64,000 nt of DNA from Holophagales bacterium. Its GTDB lineage: Bacteria; Acidobacteriota; Thermoanaerobaculia; Multivoradales; Multivoraceae. The stretch covers positions 149,345-213,344 of the forward strand of contig VXVC01000005.1 in assembly GCA_009836625.1 (NCBI GenBank), in the 5' to 3' direction. The translations under genes and the position numbers were made by a program. Positions 1-8,631 of the stretch are shown one piece after another (positions within the stretch are counted from its first letter, which is position 1; the number at the start of each line of letters is the position of its first letter). The notes beneath the pieces were generated by a model that was not told the DNA's origin, did not search any database, and worked only from the letters and a program-made list of their open reading frames with translations.

Positions 1-847
1 TGCCGACGCGGACGGAGTCGTCGTCGACCTTGATCACGACGAAGACCTGGTTGTGGTGGCAGTCGTTCGCGTTGACGCCGACGATCCGGCGGTGGGCGGT
101 TTCCCGGTCCCACTTGGCGAGGTACAGGGCGGGGTAGTCGAACTGGGCGCCGAAGACCTCCTCGGGGAACAGCTCGACGGCTCGGGTCAACGCCTTCGAC
201 TGGTCCGGATCGACGATCCAGCTGACCAAGGCGCGCATGGAATCGCCGTCGTCGAGGGCGTCGGCGTGGCGGTTGTAGATCTCCATGCCGGTCAGGCCGT
301 CCATCGGATGGTCGACCCGCGCTTCGACGTGGGAAAGGAAGGCCATGCCGGCGCCGCGGTTCACCTGGCGGAGCAAGGTGCCGGCGTCGGCCCGCATGTG
401 CTCGACGACGGACTCCTCGGGATGGATCAGGAAGCCGTGCGCTTCCGAGCCGGGGATGAAGAGCACGCCGTCGTGGAGTCCGCGCCAACCGTCCATGAAG
501 TCGCGGGGCGGCCGGTAGTGGTCGGACAGGAAGACGACATCGACGTCGACCCGTCCGGCGTCCCGGAGCAACTCCTCAGGGGTGCCGCCGGTGTGATCGG
601 AGTCGCCGGCGTGAGCGTGGAACACGCCGCGGTAGTCGTTGAGGCCGGGGAGGGGCGGCGGCGGTTGAACCGCCGCGCGGAGCCGTTCGACATCGGCGTG
701 GGCTGCCGCGAGGCGCTCCGCGGACAGGCGCTCGAGGGTGGTCCAGCGCCGCGCCGGCGGTTCGCCTGGCGCTGGCTCCTGAGTCTGACTCCAGGCGGCC
801 GCCGCGGCCAGCAGGCCGCAGATTCCAACCTGGAGCCGCCGTCTCAC
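1..847 (-). CDS. Secreted PHP-domain metal-dependent hydrolase (C-terminus cut by window edge)
   Basis: The frame reads without a stop from a GTG at 847 to the window edge, giving 282 residues; the C-terminus lies outside. An N-terminal hydrophobic stretch (about residues 7-19) looks like a signal peptide. A PHP-type metal-binding pattern follows: HAHAGDSDH at about 77-85, FLSDHYRP at 106-113 and GSEAHG at 133-138. The PHP fold is known for phosphoesterase and related metal-dependent hydrolase activity; the substrate cannot be told here. The GTG start overlaps the stop of the upstream amidohydrolase by 4 nt (GTGA), so translation is probably coupled. Confidence 0.72.
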   Translation of the reverse strand, partial: MRRRLQVGICGLLAAAAAWSQTQEPAPGEPPARRWTTLERLSAERLAAAHADVERLRAAVQPPPPLPGLNDYRGVFHAHAGDSDHTGGTPEELLRDAGRVDVDVVFLSDHYRPPRDFMDGWRGLHDGVLFIPGSEAHGFLIHPEESVVEHMRADAGTLLRQVNRGAGMAFLSHVEARVDHPMDGLTGMEIYNRHADALDDGDSMRALVSWIVDPDQSKALTRAVELFPEEVFGAQFDYPALYLAKWDRETAHRRIVGVNANDCHHNQVFVVIKVDDDSVRVG

Positions 848-1866
848 AAGGAATAGACCCTGACCGCGGTCCGGTAGAACATCGCGTCCTGCTCGTCGTC
901 CGGGAACCCGGCCGCGATCTTCTTCAGCGCGTTGTAGAGCACGTGGTAGGCGATCGAGAGCTTGTCGACCGGGAAGTTGCTCTCGAACATGCAGCGCTGC
1001 GGGCCGAAGCACTCGATCGTGTGCAGGTAGTAGCGGCGGTGGGCGGCGACGAGTTCGGCGGAGGTCGCTGGGGTGGCGCGCGCGCTCCAGCCGAAGCCGT
1101 TGTCGGGCATCGCGAGGCCGCCGATCTTGGCGACGACATTGGGACACTCCGCGATCTCCGCGATGTCGTCCTTCCAGGCCTCGAAGATCTCCTCGCGCTT
1201 GTCCGCGTAGGGACCGACCCCAAGCGGCGTGCCGAAGTGGTCGAGGATCATCGTCGTCCCTGGCACGGCGCGGGCCAGGGCGGCGAAGTCGCGGTTCTGG
1301 TGGTGGTAGTGCCAGGTGTCGAAGGTCAGGCCTCGATCTCCCAGGACCTTCATGCCGCGCCGGAAGTCGTCGCGGGCGTACAGGCCTTCGGGCGCCCTGC
1401 CCGCGATCCGCAGGTGCTCAGGATGCGGGTCGCGGGCCCCTGAGTGGCGGATGCCGCGAAACAGCCCGTTGCCTGCCTCCTCATGGGCGTCGAGCACGTC
1501 GGCGACCTCGTCGCCCAGGGTCAGGTTCGCGTGACTGACGATGCCGGCGATGGTCGCACCGTCACCCGCGGCGGAGGCGGCGGCAGCTTCCGCCACGAAC
1601 TCGGTCTCGCCCACGCAGCGCAGGTGCTCCGGCCCGTCTTCGCGGTAGCAGGCCCGGCACTCGACGAACACGGTCTTCTCGACGTTGTGGCTCTGGGCGT
1701 CGGAACCGACTGCCTCCGTGTCGTCCCACAGGTCCTCCAGCAGGTAGTCGCCGGTGGGACGCCGCCAGAGGTGGTGGTGCGGATCGACGATCCGGCGCGC
1801 CGGGTCGACCGTTGCTTCCTGGACCTGGGCGAGCCACTCGGGCGTGCCGGGCTTTGGTGCTGACAT
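844..1866 (-). CDS. Amidohydrolase family 2 (TIM-barrel metal-dependent hydrolase)
   Basis: 340 residues with no signal peptide, so probably cytoplasmic. The N-terminal metal-binding motif DPHHHLW lies at residues 28-34. Further barrel motifs are ILDHFG in the middle and ESNFPVDK near the C-terminus, where the family places its metal/catalytic Asp. This is the amidohydrolase_2 group (PF04909 type), whose members hydrolyse lactones or decarboxylate aromatic acids; the substrate is not predictable. ATG at 1866 follows a purine-rich AGGAGGCGC. The gene overlaps the downstream PHP-domain gene by 4 nt, which suggests a two-step pathway or one operon. Confidence 0.85.
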   Translation of the reverse strand: MSAPKPGTPEWLAQVQEATVDPARRIVDPHHHLWRRPTGDYLLEDLWDDTEAVGSDAQSHNVEKTVFVECRACYREDGPEHLRCVGETEFVAEAAAASAAGDGATIAGIVSHANLTLGDEVADVLDAHEEAGNGLFRGIRHSGARDPHPEHLRIAGRAPEGLYARDDFRRGMKVLGDRGLTFDTWHYHHQNRDFAALARAVPGTTMILDHFGTPLGVGPYADKREEIFEAWKDDIAEIAECPNVVAKIGGLAMPDNGFGWSARATPATSAELVAAHRRYYLHTIECFGPQRCMFESNFPVDKLSIAYHVLYNALKKIAAGFPDDEQDAMFYRTAVRVYSL

Positions 1867-1911
1867 TGCGCCTCCTGGATGGTCTGGGGGCGCTACCGTA
1901 GCAGCGTCGCC

Positions 1912-2949
1912 TCAGTGCTTGTAGTCGCGGTGGTGCTGCGCCAGCAGATCGCGGCCGAAGTCGCCTTCGAAGTCACGCCAGACGGTGTGGCTGTGGTTCG
2001 CGCGGTTCTGGACGTTGTCGTACTCGATGACGAAGTCCGGCGCCTGGACCCGGTAGTAGTGGGGCGCGCCGAGATCGGCCGGACCGATCCACGCGAAGTG
2101 GATCGCGTCGCCGGCCGCCTCGACCTGGGCACGGCGCTTCTCGGCCAGGTCCGGCGGCACGTTGCCCGCGTACTCCTCGATCAGGGCGTCGAGCAGTTCG
2201 CGCTGGTCGGGCCGGAGCGCGCTCGCGGCCAGACCCTGAGCCTCTTCGGGCGTCACGCGCGGCTGGTTCGACGTGAAGATGTCACGGGGCGCCTCGTCGC
2301 CGATCACGGCCTGCTTGCGCTGGTCGTCGTCGAGGGAATCGAGCAGCGCCCGCGCGAGGTCCTCTTCGTTGCCCAGGGCGCGCAGCCCTTCGCGCGGGCC
2401 GCTCGGAACGCGGTGCGGATTGGCGCCCAGGAACAGTGGCGTGGAGGCGGTCGCCTCGCCGGCGACGACGGTGAAGTTGAGCGACACGTGGTGCCCCTCG
2501 AAGCTCCAGCCCCAGTCGCCTTCTTCGCTCGGTTCGCCGAAGAACGTCACGTGGTAGCGGAGCGGATCCCGCATCGACGTGAAGCGGTTGGCGCCTGCGG
2601 CTTCCTCGAGCCTGCGCAGCACGGACTCCAGGCTCATCACGGTGGTCGTCTTGCCGTATCCCGTGCGGCTGAGCGATGCGCTGAGCAGGGCGTGAAGCAG
2701 GTGGTGCTGCGCGGGGTCCATGTCCAGCATCGAGAGGCCCTTGCGCTCCTTCGGGATGAAGTGCCAGTCGACGCGTTCGGCGGCGTCGAAGTCGAGCATC
2801 ACGGTCGCGCGCTGGTCGTCGCTCAGGGCGGCGAGCAGGTTGTTTGCCGCCGAGGCCATCGTGTCGGAGGTCTTGTCGTTGCCGGCGGCACCGAGGAATC
2901 CGGCCGCGCCGGCGCAGCCCAGGGCGATCAACAGCATGCGTGCGGACAT
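1912..2949 (-). CDS. DUF3500 family secreted protein
   Basis: 345 residues. The ATG at 2949 was chosen because it puts a signal-like stretch (MLLIALGCAGAAGFLGAAG) at the N-terminus; the open frame continues upstream to 3171, but that part is arginine-rich and overlaps the divergent gene at 3081. The body carries repeated 'L..dQ...' segments (LSDDQRATVMLDF, LRPDQRELLDALI) and a late block HFAWIGPADLGAPHYYRVQ with a following FVIEYDN, which I recognise as the DUF3500 family. The biochemical role is unknown. It is divergent from the DUF5916 gene, leaving about 130 nt of shared upstream DNA. Confidence 0.8.
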   Translation of the reverse strand: MSARMLLIALGCAGAAGFLGAAGNDKTSDTMASAANNLLAALSDDQRATVMLDFDAAERVDWHFIPKERKGLSMLDMDPAQHHLLHALLSASLSRTGYGKTTTVMSLESVLRRLEEAAGANRFTSMRDPLRYHVTFFGEPSEEGDWGWSFEGHHVSLNFTVVAGEATASTPLFLGANPHRVPSGPREGLRALGNEEDLARALLDSLDDDQRKQAVIGDEAPRDIFTSNQPRVTPEEAQGLAASALRPDQRELLDALIEEYAGNVPPDLAEKRRAQVEAAGDAIHFAWIGPADLGAPHYYRVQAPDFVIEYDNVQNRANHSHTVWRDFEGDFGRDLLAQHHRDYKH

Positions 2950-3080
2950 CGTATGTCTCCAGCGGTTTCTCGGCGCCGGCGGTGATCGCCGGGCTCGCTC
3001 GTTGCCGGTTCGGACATTCCAGCGTATCGCGCATCGGGGCGGGCGCGCCGGCTTGGCGGAGCCGCCGCTAGTATCGCGCG

Positions 3081-5303
3081 ATGGCCGGACTGGGGAAGCG
3101 CGGGGCAGTCTTGCGCGCTGTCGTTCTCGCTGTGCTGGCTTCTTCCCCCATCGCTGCTCAGGACCGGCCATCCGTGACGGCGCTCCAGATCGAGCAGCCG
3201 GTTCGGGTCGACGGCGAACTGACGGACTCCGCCTGGGTGGAGGCCGAGTGGGCGGGCGACTTCACGCAGCGCGATCCAAGCCCCGGCGCGCCGTCGACGG
3301 AAACGACGGAGTTCGCGGTTGCTTACACGCCGGACACCCTGTTCGTTGCGGTGCGCGCCAACGACCGCGAACCGGAGCGGATCGTGGCAAAGGAGATGGA
3401 GAGGGACAGCGACCTGTTCCAGGACGATTCGATCCTGTTGATGCTGGACACGTTCCACGACCTTCGCAACGGCTACGTCGTCGTCACGAACCCGAACGGC
3501 GCCCGCGGCGACGCGCTGATCACCGACGAGGGCCGCGACGTGAACTGGGCGTGGGACGGCGTATGGCGGGTCTCGGCGCGTCGGACGGCGGCGGGCTGGG
3601 TGGCGGAGATCGCGATTCCCGTTTCCACTCTCCGGTTCGATCCCCAGGTCGAGAAGTGGGGCCTCAACGTCCAGCGGATCATCCGCCGGCGCAACGAGGA
3701 GACTCACTGGGCGGCGCTGCCTCTCGAAGCCAGCGCCGAGGATCTCAACCAGCAGGGGAAGATCGCGGTGTATCGCGTCTCGCTGGCCGGCGATCTGGTC
3801 GGTCTTCGAGGGCTCCGGCCCTCGCGTCAGTTCGACGTGAAGCCCTATGTCATCGGAGGCCGCACCGAGGACCCGGCCCTGGGCAGCACCGACGACTCGG
3901 ACGGAGGCATCGACCTGAAGTGGGGCCTGACTCGTTCGATGGTCCTGGACCTGAGCTGGAACACGGACTTCGCCGAAACGGAGGTCGACGATCAGCAGGT
4001 GAACCTGACCCGGTTCTCCCTGTTCTTCCCGGAGAAGCGCGACTTCTTCCTCGAGAACGCTGGCGTGTTCGACTTCGGGCCCAGGCCCAAGGTGCCATGG
4101 GAGAGCGCGCTGATGAGGCCGTTCTTCTCCCGCCGCATCGGCCTCGACCAGGGTCGCACGGTTCCGCTCGAGGTCGGCGCCAGACTCACTGGCCGCGCCG
4201 GGGGCTGGAACGTCGGCGCTCTCGGTGCGCGGACCGGAGAACTCCTCGATGACGGCGGTGGCGTGCTGGTTCCCGAGACGACCTACGGCGTGACCCGAAT
4301 CACCCGCAACATTGGCGACCGTTCAACGGTCGGCGGCATCTTCACGGAGAGGAGTCGCGCGGGGTTCGAGAGTGAACGGCTCTACGGACTCGACGTCGAC
4401 TTCAAGCCGACTCAACGCCTCGAGTTCTCCGGGTTCTGGGCAGTGAGCGATCGGGGACTCCCGGATTCCGAGCAGGAGTCCAACGAGACGCGGGGGGCCG
4501 GGTTCATCTACCAGGGACCGGAGCTCAGTCTGACGGGGGACTACGTCGAGGTTGAGCCGGACTACGAACCGGCGGTCGGATTCCTGCAGCGTCGCGACTT
4601 CCGGATGATCAATCCGCGTCTCGAGTGGCGGCCGAGGATCGAGAGGGCCGGGCTCCTCAGTTGGTGGTCCGACCTCAGCTACGAGCGCTTCGAACGGAGC
4701 AGCGACGGCCGGCTCGAGAGCGAGACGGTCGGTGTCTCGCCCCTTGGTTTTCAGACCCTGAGCGGCGAGTTCCTCTGGGGCGGCGTCAGGAGGACGAAGG
4801 AACAGTTGTTCGTCCCGTTCGAGATCTCCCCCGGGATTGTGGTGCAGCCGGGTCTCTACGAGAACGACGGCTTCGCCGGCGGGTTCTCGACGAGCGGCAG
4901 GCGGGCCGTCTGGTTCGACAACATCACCTTCGGGGGCGGCTTCTTCGACGGCAATTGGCTGAGAACGAACTCCGGGTTGACCTTCCGCCTGTCCCGGTTC
5001 CTACGCGCCTCGACGCAGTGGACCTACGCGGACGTCAAACTTCAGGCCGGCAGCTTCAGCTTCGACCAGTTCCGCCAGAGGATCGACGTTTCGTTCAGCC
5101 CGAACATCCGGCTCAACCTGCTGGCCCAGTACAACACGTCCGACGAACTGCTCGGCGTGAACGCGCGTTTCCACTGGATCTACCGGCCGGGCTCGGACCT
5201 CTTCATCGTCTACAACGAGAACTGGACGGCGGAGACGATCAGCCGCCGCGAGCCGCTGGGCCGGCAGTTGATCGTGAAGGTGAACTACCTGCTGCAGCGG
5301 TAA
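3081..5303 (+). CDS. CBM9-like / DUF5916 outer-membrane protein (paralogue 1)
   Basis: 740 residues with a signal peptide (about 1-26, ending SSPIAAQ). Residues about 35-220 form a CBM9-like beta-sandwich (VDGELTDSAWVEAEW, VAKEMERDSDLFQDDSI). The rest is the DUF5916 beta-barrel-like region, with the hallmark LTRFSLFFPEKRDFFLENAG and a final strand ending KVNYLLQR, a plausible outer-membrane signal. The family is common in Bacteroidetes and Acidobacteria, next to peptidases and amidohydrolases, but its function is not settled. It is more diverged from the tandem pair at 21.8-26.3 kb than those two are from each other. It is convergent with the VWFA gene, with one base between the stops. Confidence 0.85.
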   Translation: MAGLGKRGAVLRAVVLAVLASSPIAAQDRPSVTALQIEQPVRVDGELTDSAWVEAEWAGDFTQRDPSPGAPSTETTEFAVAYTPDTLFVAVRANDREPERIVAKEMERDSDLFQDDSILLMLDTFHDLRNGYVVVTNPNGARGDALITDEGRDVNWAWDGVWRVSARRTAAGWVAEIAIPVSTLRFDPQVEKWGLNVQRIIRRRNEETHWAALPLEASAEDLNQQGKIAVYRVSLAGDLVGLRGLRPSRQFDVKPYVIGGRTEDPALGSTDDSDGGIDLKWGLTRSMVLDLSWNTDFAETEVDDQQVNLTRFSLFFPEKRDFFLENAGVFDFGPRPKVPWESALMRPFFSRRIGLDQGRTVPLEVGARLTGRAGGWNVGALGARTGELLDDGGGVLVPETTYGVTRITRNIGDRSTVGGIFTERSRAGFESERLYGLDVDFKPTQRLEFSGFWAVSDRGLPDSEQESNETRGAGFIYQGPELSLTGDYVEVEPDYEPAVGFLQRRDFRMINPRLEWRPRIERAGLLSWWSDLSYERFERSSDGRLESETVGVSPLGFQTLSGEFLWGGVRRTKEQLFVPFEISPGIVVQPGLYENDGFAGGFSTSGRRAVWFDNITFGGGFFDGNWLRTNSGLTFRLSRFLRASTQWTYADVKLQAGSFSFDQFRQRIDVSFSPNIRLNLLAQYNTSDELLGVNARFHWIYRPGSDLFIVYNENWTAETISRREPLGRQLIVKVNYLLQR

Positions 5304-5304
5304 C

Positions 5305-7197
5305 TCAGGCGACGCTCGGGTCCGCCTGAACCGCCAGCTCCCGGACCACGAAGGACGAGCGTCCGCTGTTCTCCTCCCAGATGCCGACCGCCAGCCGGTA
5401 GGAGCCCGGCGCCAGCAGCACTTCGCTGCGGACGGCGATGTACTGGCCGGCTGCCTGCTCGAGTTCGTCGACCGGTACGTTCAGCTCGAAGTCGAAGTGC
5501 TGGGGAGGCATTCGGCTGCCGTCTTCGCGCTGGACCTGGACCACGACGCGGAAGAAGCCGCTGGCGACCGGGTTGCGGGTCGCCCGGGTCGGCGCGAGTT
5601 CAAGGTCGCCGATCGGCAGGCTGGCCCTGACTTCCAGCGGCGTCTGCCCCGGTCGGTCCGGCCGTTCTCGCGACGCGGACCTCCTGACCTGCACCTCCAT
5701 GCCGTGGTTGTTCTCCTCCCAGCCGAACAGCAGCGTGCCCCAGGCTCGGCTGGCGAGGTTCTGCTGGATCGTCACCGGCGCGTAGCTCGCTCGATAGCGG
5801 AGCGAGCCGTTCCGGGCAAGAGGCCGCTGGCGCAGCCGGAGCGTGATCTCGCGAATGCCGGAGTCGCCCATCGAGTCCGGCGGTGTGAAGGAGAGCGAGT
5901 AGTAGGTCGAGATGTCGGTGCGGGTCGACTGCAGGAACTCGGCGACGCCGGTGTCGGAGACGAAAGAGAGGCCGCCGGTCAGGCCGGCCAGACTGTTCAG
6001 GCCTGTCCGCACATTCGACAGCTCGACGATCGAGCCGCGGTCCTTGGCGCTCTCGCCGAGTTCGCTGATCGCCGGGTCGATAACCGGCGGTTTGAGCGGA
6101 TAGAACGTGACCCGGTGGGTGTTCGCAAGCGCCGCCAGTTGATCGAAGGCGTCCGCGCAGCTCAGCTCGGCGGCCATGGTCTGGAAGGCGAAGGCGCCCC
6201 CGTCGTCGACCTGGACGATGTTCGTCGCCCTTCCCATGCGGTCGGCCCGGTCGACGCCGAAAGGTCGGTGATTGCGGTCGTTCAGGTCGAGCGAGCCCGG
6301 CGCGCTGATCATCTCGTCGCCCTCGAGCTGGCGGGAAGAGCCGGCGAGACGGTCGTACATCGTCTTGGCGGCGCTGTCGAGAGGGTGGCGGGGGAGCCCG
6401 TCGCTCACGAACAGGATCGCCTTGCGGCCGGGAACGAAGGCCAGCGCTTCGACCAGGGAGCGCACCGCGCTGACGGTCAGCAGCGTGTCCTGCCGCAGGG
6501 CCTGCCCGAAGCTCCGGAGGTTCGCCTCCACGCTGGCGAGGGAGGCCTCGCCGAGACGGTAGCGGCTGCCCCTCGCCGCCATCAGCCGCAGCGTCTCTCT
6601 CATGGCCAGGGAAGCGGAGCGCTGCTGGGAGCGCAGGGTCGTCGTCGGGATGTTCCGGTCCATCGCGGCTTCGATCGTCGTCCGCACCGCCGCGCGGTCA
6701 CGGGTCGGCGACAGCAACGGTTCGAGACGTTCGCCGAACGCGGCGGCCGCCACCCAGGTCGGGTTGGCGGCGACCTCCTGGTCGAGGGCTTTCGCGATCT
6801 CGGCCAGGGCCGCGTCGCGGTGCTTCCGCTGCAGGTGGCGCTCGTCGATGAACAGGAGAATGGTCAGTCGACCGGTTACCGTGGTACGAAGGTCCTGCCC
6901 CGCGGCCACGCTGAGTATCTCGACGGGTTCGTTCTCGACCTTGAGTTCGAAGTCGTCCTTGGTCAGGCCGGTCACCGGCCGGTCGGAGGAGTCGGTGACG
7001 ACAGCGTCGAGACTGATCAGCCGGACGTCGATCGACTCGCGGAGCACGATGTCCTCTCGAATCGGATGCTGCCGCGGCGAACCGTCCTGCGCGCGGGCCG
7101 CTTCCGGGCCCGCGAAGTGGGACGCGGCCGTGAGCGCCATCGCGGCGGTAGCGACCAGCAGCGTCGGCGGCCGGCAGTGAAGTGCGGAATCTGTCAA
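5305..7197 (-). CDS. VWFA-related acidobacterial-domain protein, secreted
   Basis: About 630 residues. The long form begins at a TTG (7197), which gives a signal peptide ending near residue 37 (AARAQ); an ATG at 7140 would leave a much shorter one. Residues about 55-100 are the family's N-terminal module (VRLISLDAVVTDSSDRPV, GLTKDDFELKVE). A von Willebrand A-like region follows (ILLFIDERHL at 114-122; AILFVSDGLP later), then a beta-rich C-terminus. The VWFA-related family (TIGR03436 type) is typical of Acidobacteria and presumed to act in surface binding. The metal site is degenerate: DERH (118-121) replaces the usual DxSxS. Confidence 0.83.
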   Translation of the reverse strand: MTDSALHCRPPTLLVATAAMALTAASHFAGPEAARAQDGSPRQHPIREDIVLRESIDVRLISLDAVVTDSSDRPVTGLTKDDFELKVENEPVEILSVAAGQDLRTTVTGRLTILLFIDERHLQRKHRDAALAEIAKALDQEVAANPTWVAAAAFGERLEPLLSPTRDRAAVRTTIEAAMDRNIPTTTLRSQQRSASLAMRETLRLMAARGSRYRLGEASLASVEANLRSFGQALRQDTLLTVSAVRSLVEALAFVPGRKAILFVSDGLPRHPLDSAAKTMYDRLAGSSRQLEGDEMISAPGSLDLNDRNHRPFGVDRADRMGRATNIVQVDDGGAFAFQTMAAELSCADAFDQLAALANTHRVTFYPLKPPVIDPAISELGESAKDRGSIVELSNVRTGLNSLAGLTGGLSFVSDTGVAEFLQSTRTDISTYYSLSFTPPDSMGDSGIREITLRLRQRPLARNGSLRYRASYAPVTIQQNLASRAWGTLLFGWEENNHGMEVQVRRSASRERPDRPGQTPLEVRASLPIGDLELAPTRATRNPVASGFFRVVVQVQREDGSRMPPQHFDFELNVPVDELEQAAGQYIAVRSEVLLAPGSYRLAVGIWEENSGRSSFVVRELAVQADPSVA

Positions 7198-7307
7198 CGG
7201 ACACCCATGCTAGCGCCAGTGCCGGGCCGCGGCGGAACCGGGCGAGCGGGCTGCTATTCTCACCGTTCGCGACCAGAGCAGGCCCTCATCGGAGGAGGCA
7301 GATTGTG

Positions 7308-8144
7308 ATGAAGCGGAGTCTCACGGGACGGGCGGTGTTGACGCAGCTTGCGGCGTTGCTGCTTGCGGCACTGGTGCTCGCGGCGGCGCCCGCGGCAGGG
7401 CAGGACGCCGACTACAGGGCGCCGCGCACCCACGACGACAAGCCGGATCTCAACGGGATCTGGCAGGCGTTGGGCGCGGCCCACTGGGACATCGAACCGC
7501 ACGCCGCGCGCCACGGTCCGGTGGTCGAGATGGCCGCGCTGGGCGCGATACCAGGCGGTCTCGGCATCGTCGAAGGCGGCAGGATTCCGTACCTGCCGGA
7601 GGCTCTGGAGAAGCGCGATCAGAACCGGGAGAACTGGCTGGCGCTCGATCCGGCGGTGAAGTGCTACATGCCGGGCATCCCTCGCGCCAACTACATGCCC
7701 TTCCCGTTTCAGATCGTCCAGACCCCCGAACATGTGCTGATCGCCTACGAGTTCGCCAGCGCCAGCCGCGTGGTGTACATGGACCGGGAGGGCTTCGAGG
7801 CTCCGTTCGACACCTGGATGGGACACTCGATCGGGCGCTGGGAAGGGGAGACGCTGGTGGTCGACGTGACGAGCCAGGTGCCCGATACCTGGCTCGACTC
7901 GAGCGGCAACCACCACACGGACGCGATCCACGTCGAGGAGCGCTGGACCGCGATGAGCCCCTATCACCTCCAGTACGAGGCGATCATCACGGACGAGAAC
8001 GTCTACAGCCAGCCCTGGAAGATCAGCCTGCCGCTATACCGCAGGGTCGACCCGAACATGCAGCTCCTCGAGTTCAAGTGCGTCGAGTTCGCCGAGGAGC
8101 TGATGTACGGCCACCTGCGCAAGGGCGCCGACTCGGGTCCCTGA
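7308..8144 (+). CDS. Secreted protein of the SIGxWEGDTLVV family (short member)
   Basis: 278 residues from ATG 7308, preceded by a strong GGAGGAGG at 7291-7298. The signal peptide ends near AAPAAGQ (about residue 34). The mature protein opens with PDLNGIWQ and carries the family hallmark MGHSIGRWEGETLVVDV near residue 180, followed by a late HVEERW. It belongs to the same broad family as 8632-9732 and 43352-44425 but is about 90 residues shorter. The function is unknown; these proteins are frequent in Acidobacteria and some Proteobacteria. The next gene, 29 nt downstream, is a DUF6152 protein, a recurrent partner in my recollection. Confidence 0.78.
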   Translation: MKRSLTGRAVLTQLAALLLAALVLAAAPAAGQDADYRAPRTHDDKPDLNGIWQALGAAHWDIEPHAARHGPVVEMAALGAIPGGLGIVEGGRIPYLPEALEKRDQNRENWLALDPAVKCYMPGIPRANYMPFPFQIVQTPEHVLIAYEFASASRVVYMDREGFEAPFDTWMGHSIGRWEGETLVVDVTSQVPDTWLDSSGNHHTDAIHVEERWTAMSPYHLQYEAIITDENVYSQPWKISLPLYRRVDPNMQLLEFKCVEFAEELMYGHLRKGADSGP

Positions 8145-8173
8145 CCGGCACCGCCCTCAAGAGGAGAACAGCG

Positions 8174-8599
8174 ATGAAGATCCAGCGAATCGTCCTATTG
8201 GCAGCAGGTTTGGCCCTGGTGCTCGCCATCCCGCTCGCCGCTCATCACGCCTTCTCGGCCGAGTTCGACGCCGACCGGCCGCTCCAGCTTCGCGGCAAGG
8301 TGACGAAGATGGAGTGGATCAATCCCCACGCCTGGATTCACCTGGAGGTGATGAACGACGACGGTAGCGCAACCGTCTGGATGGTCGAGGGCGGTACGCC
8401 AAACACGCTCGCCCGGCGCGGCTTCACGAAGAGGTCGCTGCTGCCCGGGACCGAGATCGTCGTCGACGGCTACCAGGCGAAGGACGGCTCGAACAAGGCG
8501 AACGGCCGCGACCTGACCTTCCCGGACGGCCGCAAGCTGTTCATGGGTTCCTCAGGCACGGGCGCCCCGCGCGACGGCCGGGATCCGACCGAGCAGTAG
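8174..8599 (+). CDS. DUF6152 family small secreted protein
   Basis: 141 residues from ATG 8174, with AAGAGGAG 8 nt upstream. The signal peptide covers residues about 1-21, ending PLAAHHAFSAEFD; the mature protein therefore begins with the HHAF motif seen in this family. The later LRGKVTKMEWINPHAWIHLEV and a VDGYQAKDGS block suggest a small OB/beta-barrel fold. DUF6152 proteins are exported and uncharacterised. The gene follows 7308-8144 on the same strand and probably shares its transcript. Confidence 0.82.
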   Translation: MKIQRIVLLAAGLALVLAIPLAAHHAFSAEFDADRPLQLRGKVTKMEWINPHAWIHLEVMNDDGSATVWMVEGGTPNTLARRGFTKRSLLPGTEIVVDGYQAKDGSNKANGRDLTFPDGRKLFMGSSGTGAPRDGRDPTEQ

Positions 8600-8610
8600 C
8601 GGAAGCAGTT

Positions 8611-8631
8611 CTCCCGCGGCAGCGGCGGGAG
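8611..8631. terminator. Hairpin between convergent genes
   Basis: CTCCCGC (8611-8617) and GCGGGAG (8625-8631) form a 7-bp stem with a 7-nt loop, exactly in the 32-nt gap between the converging stops at 8599 and 8632. There is no T-run, so intrinsic termination is possible but not assured. Confidence 0.4.
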
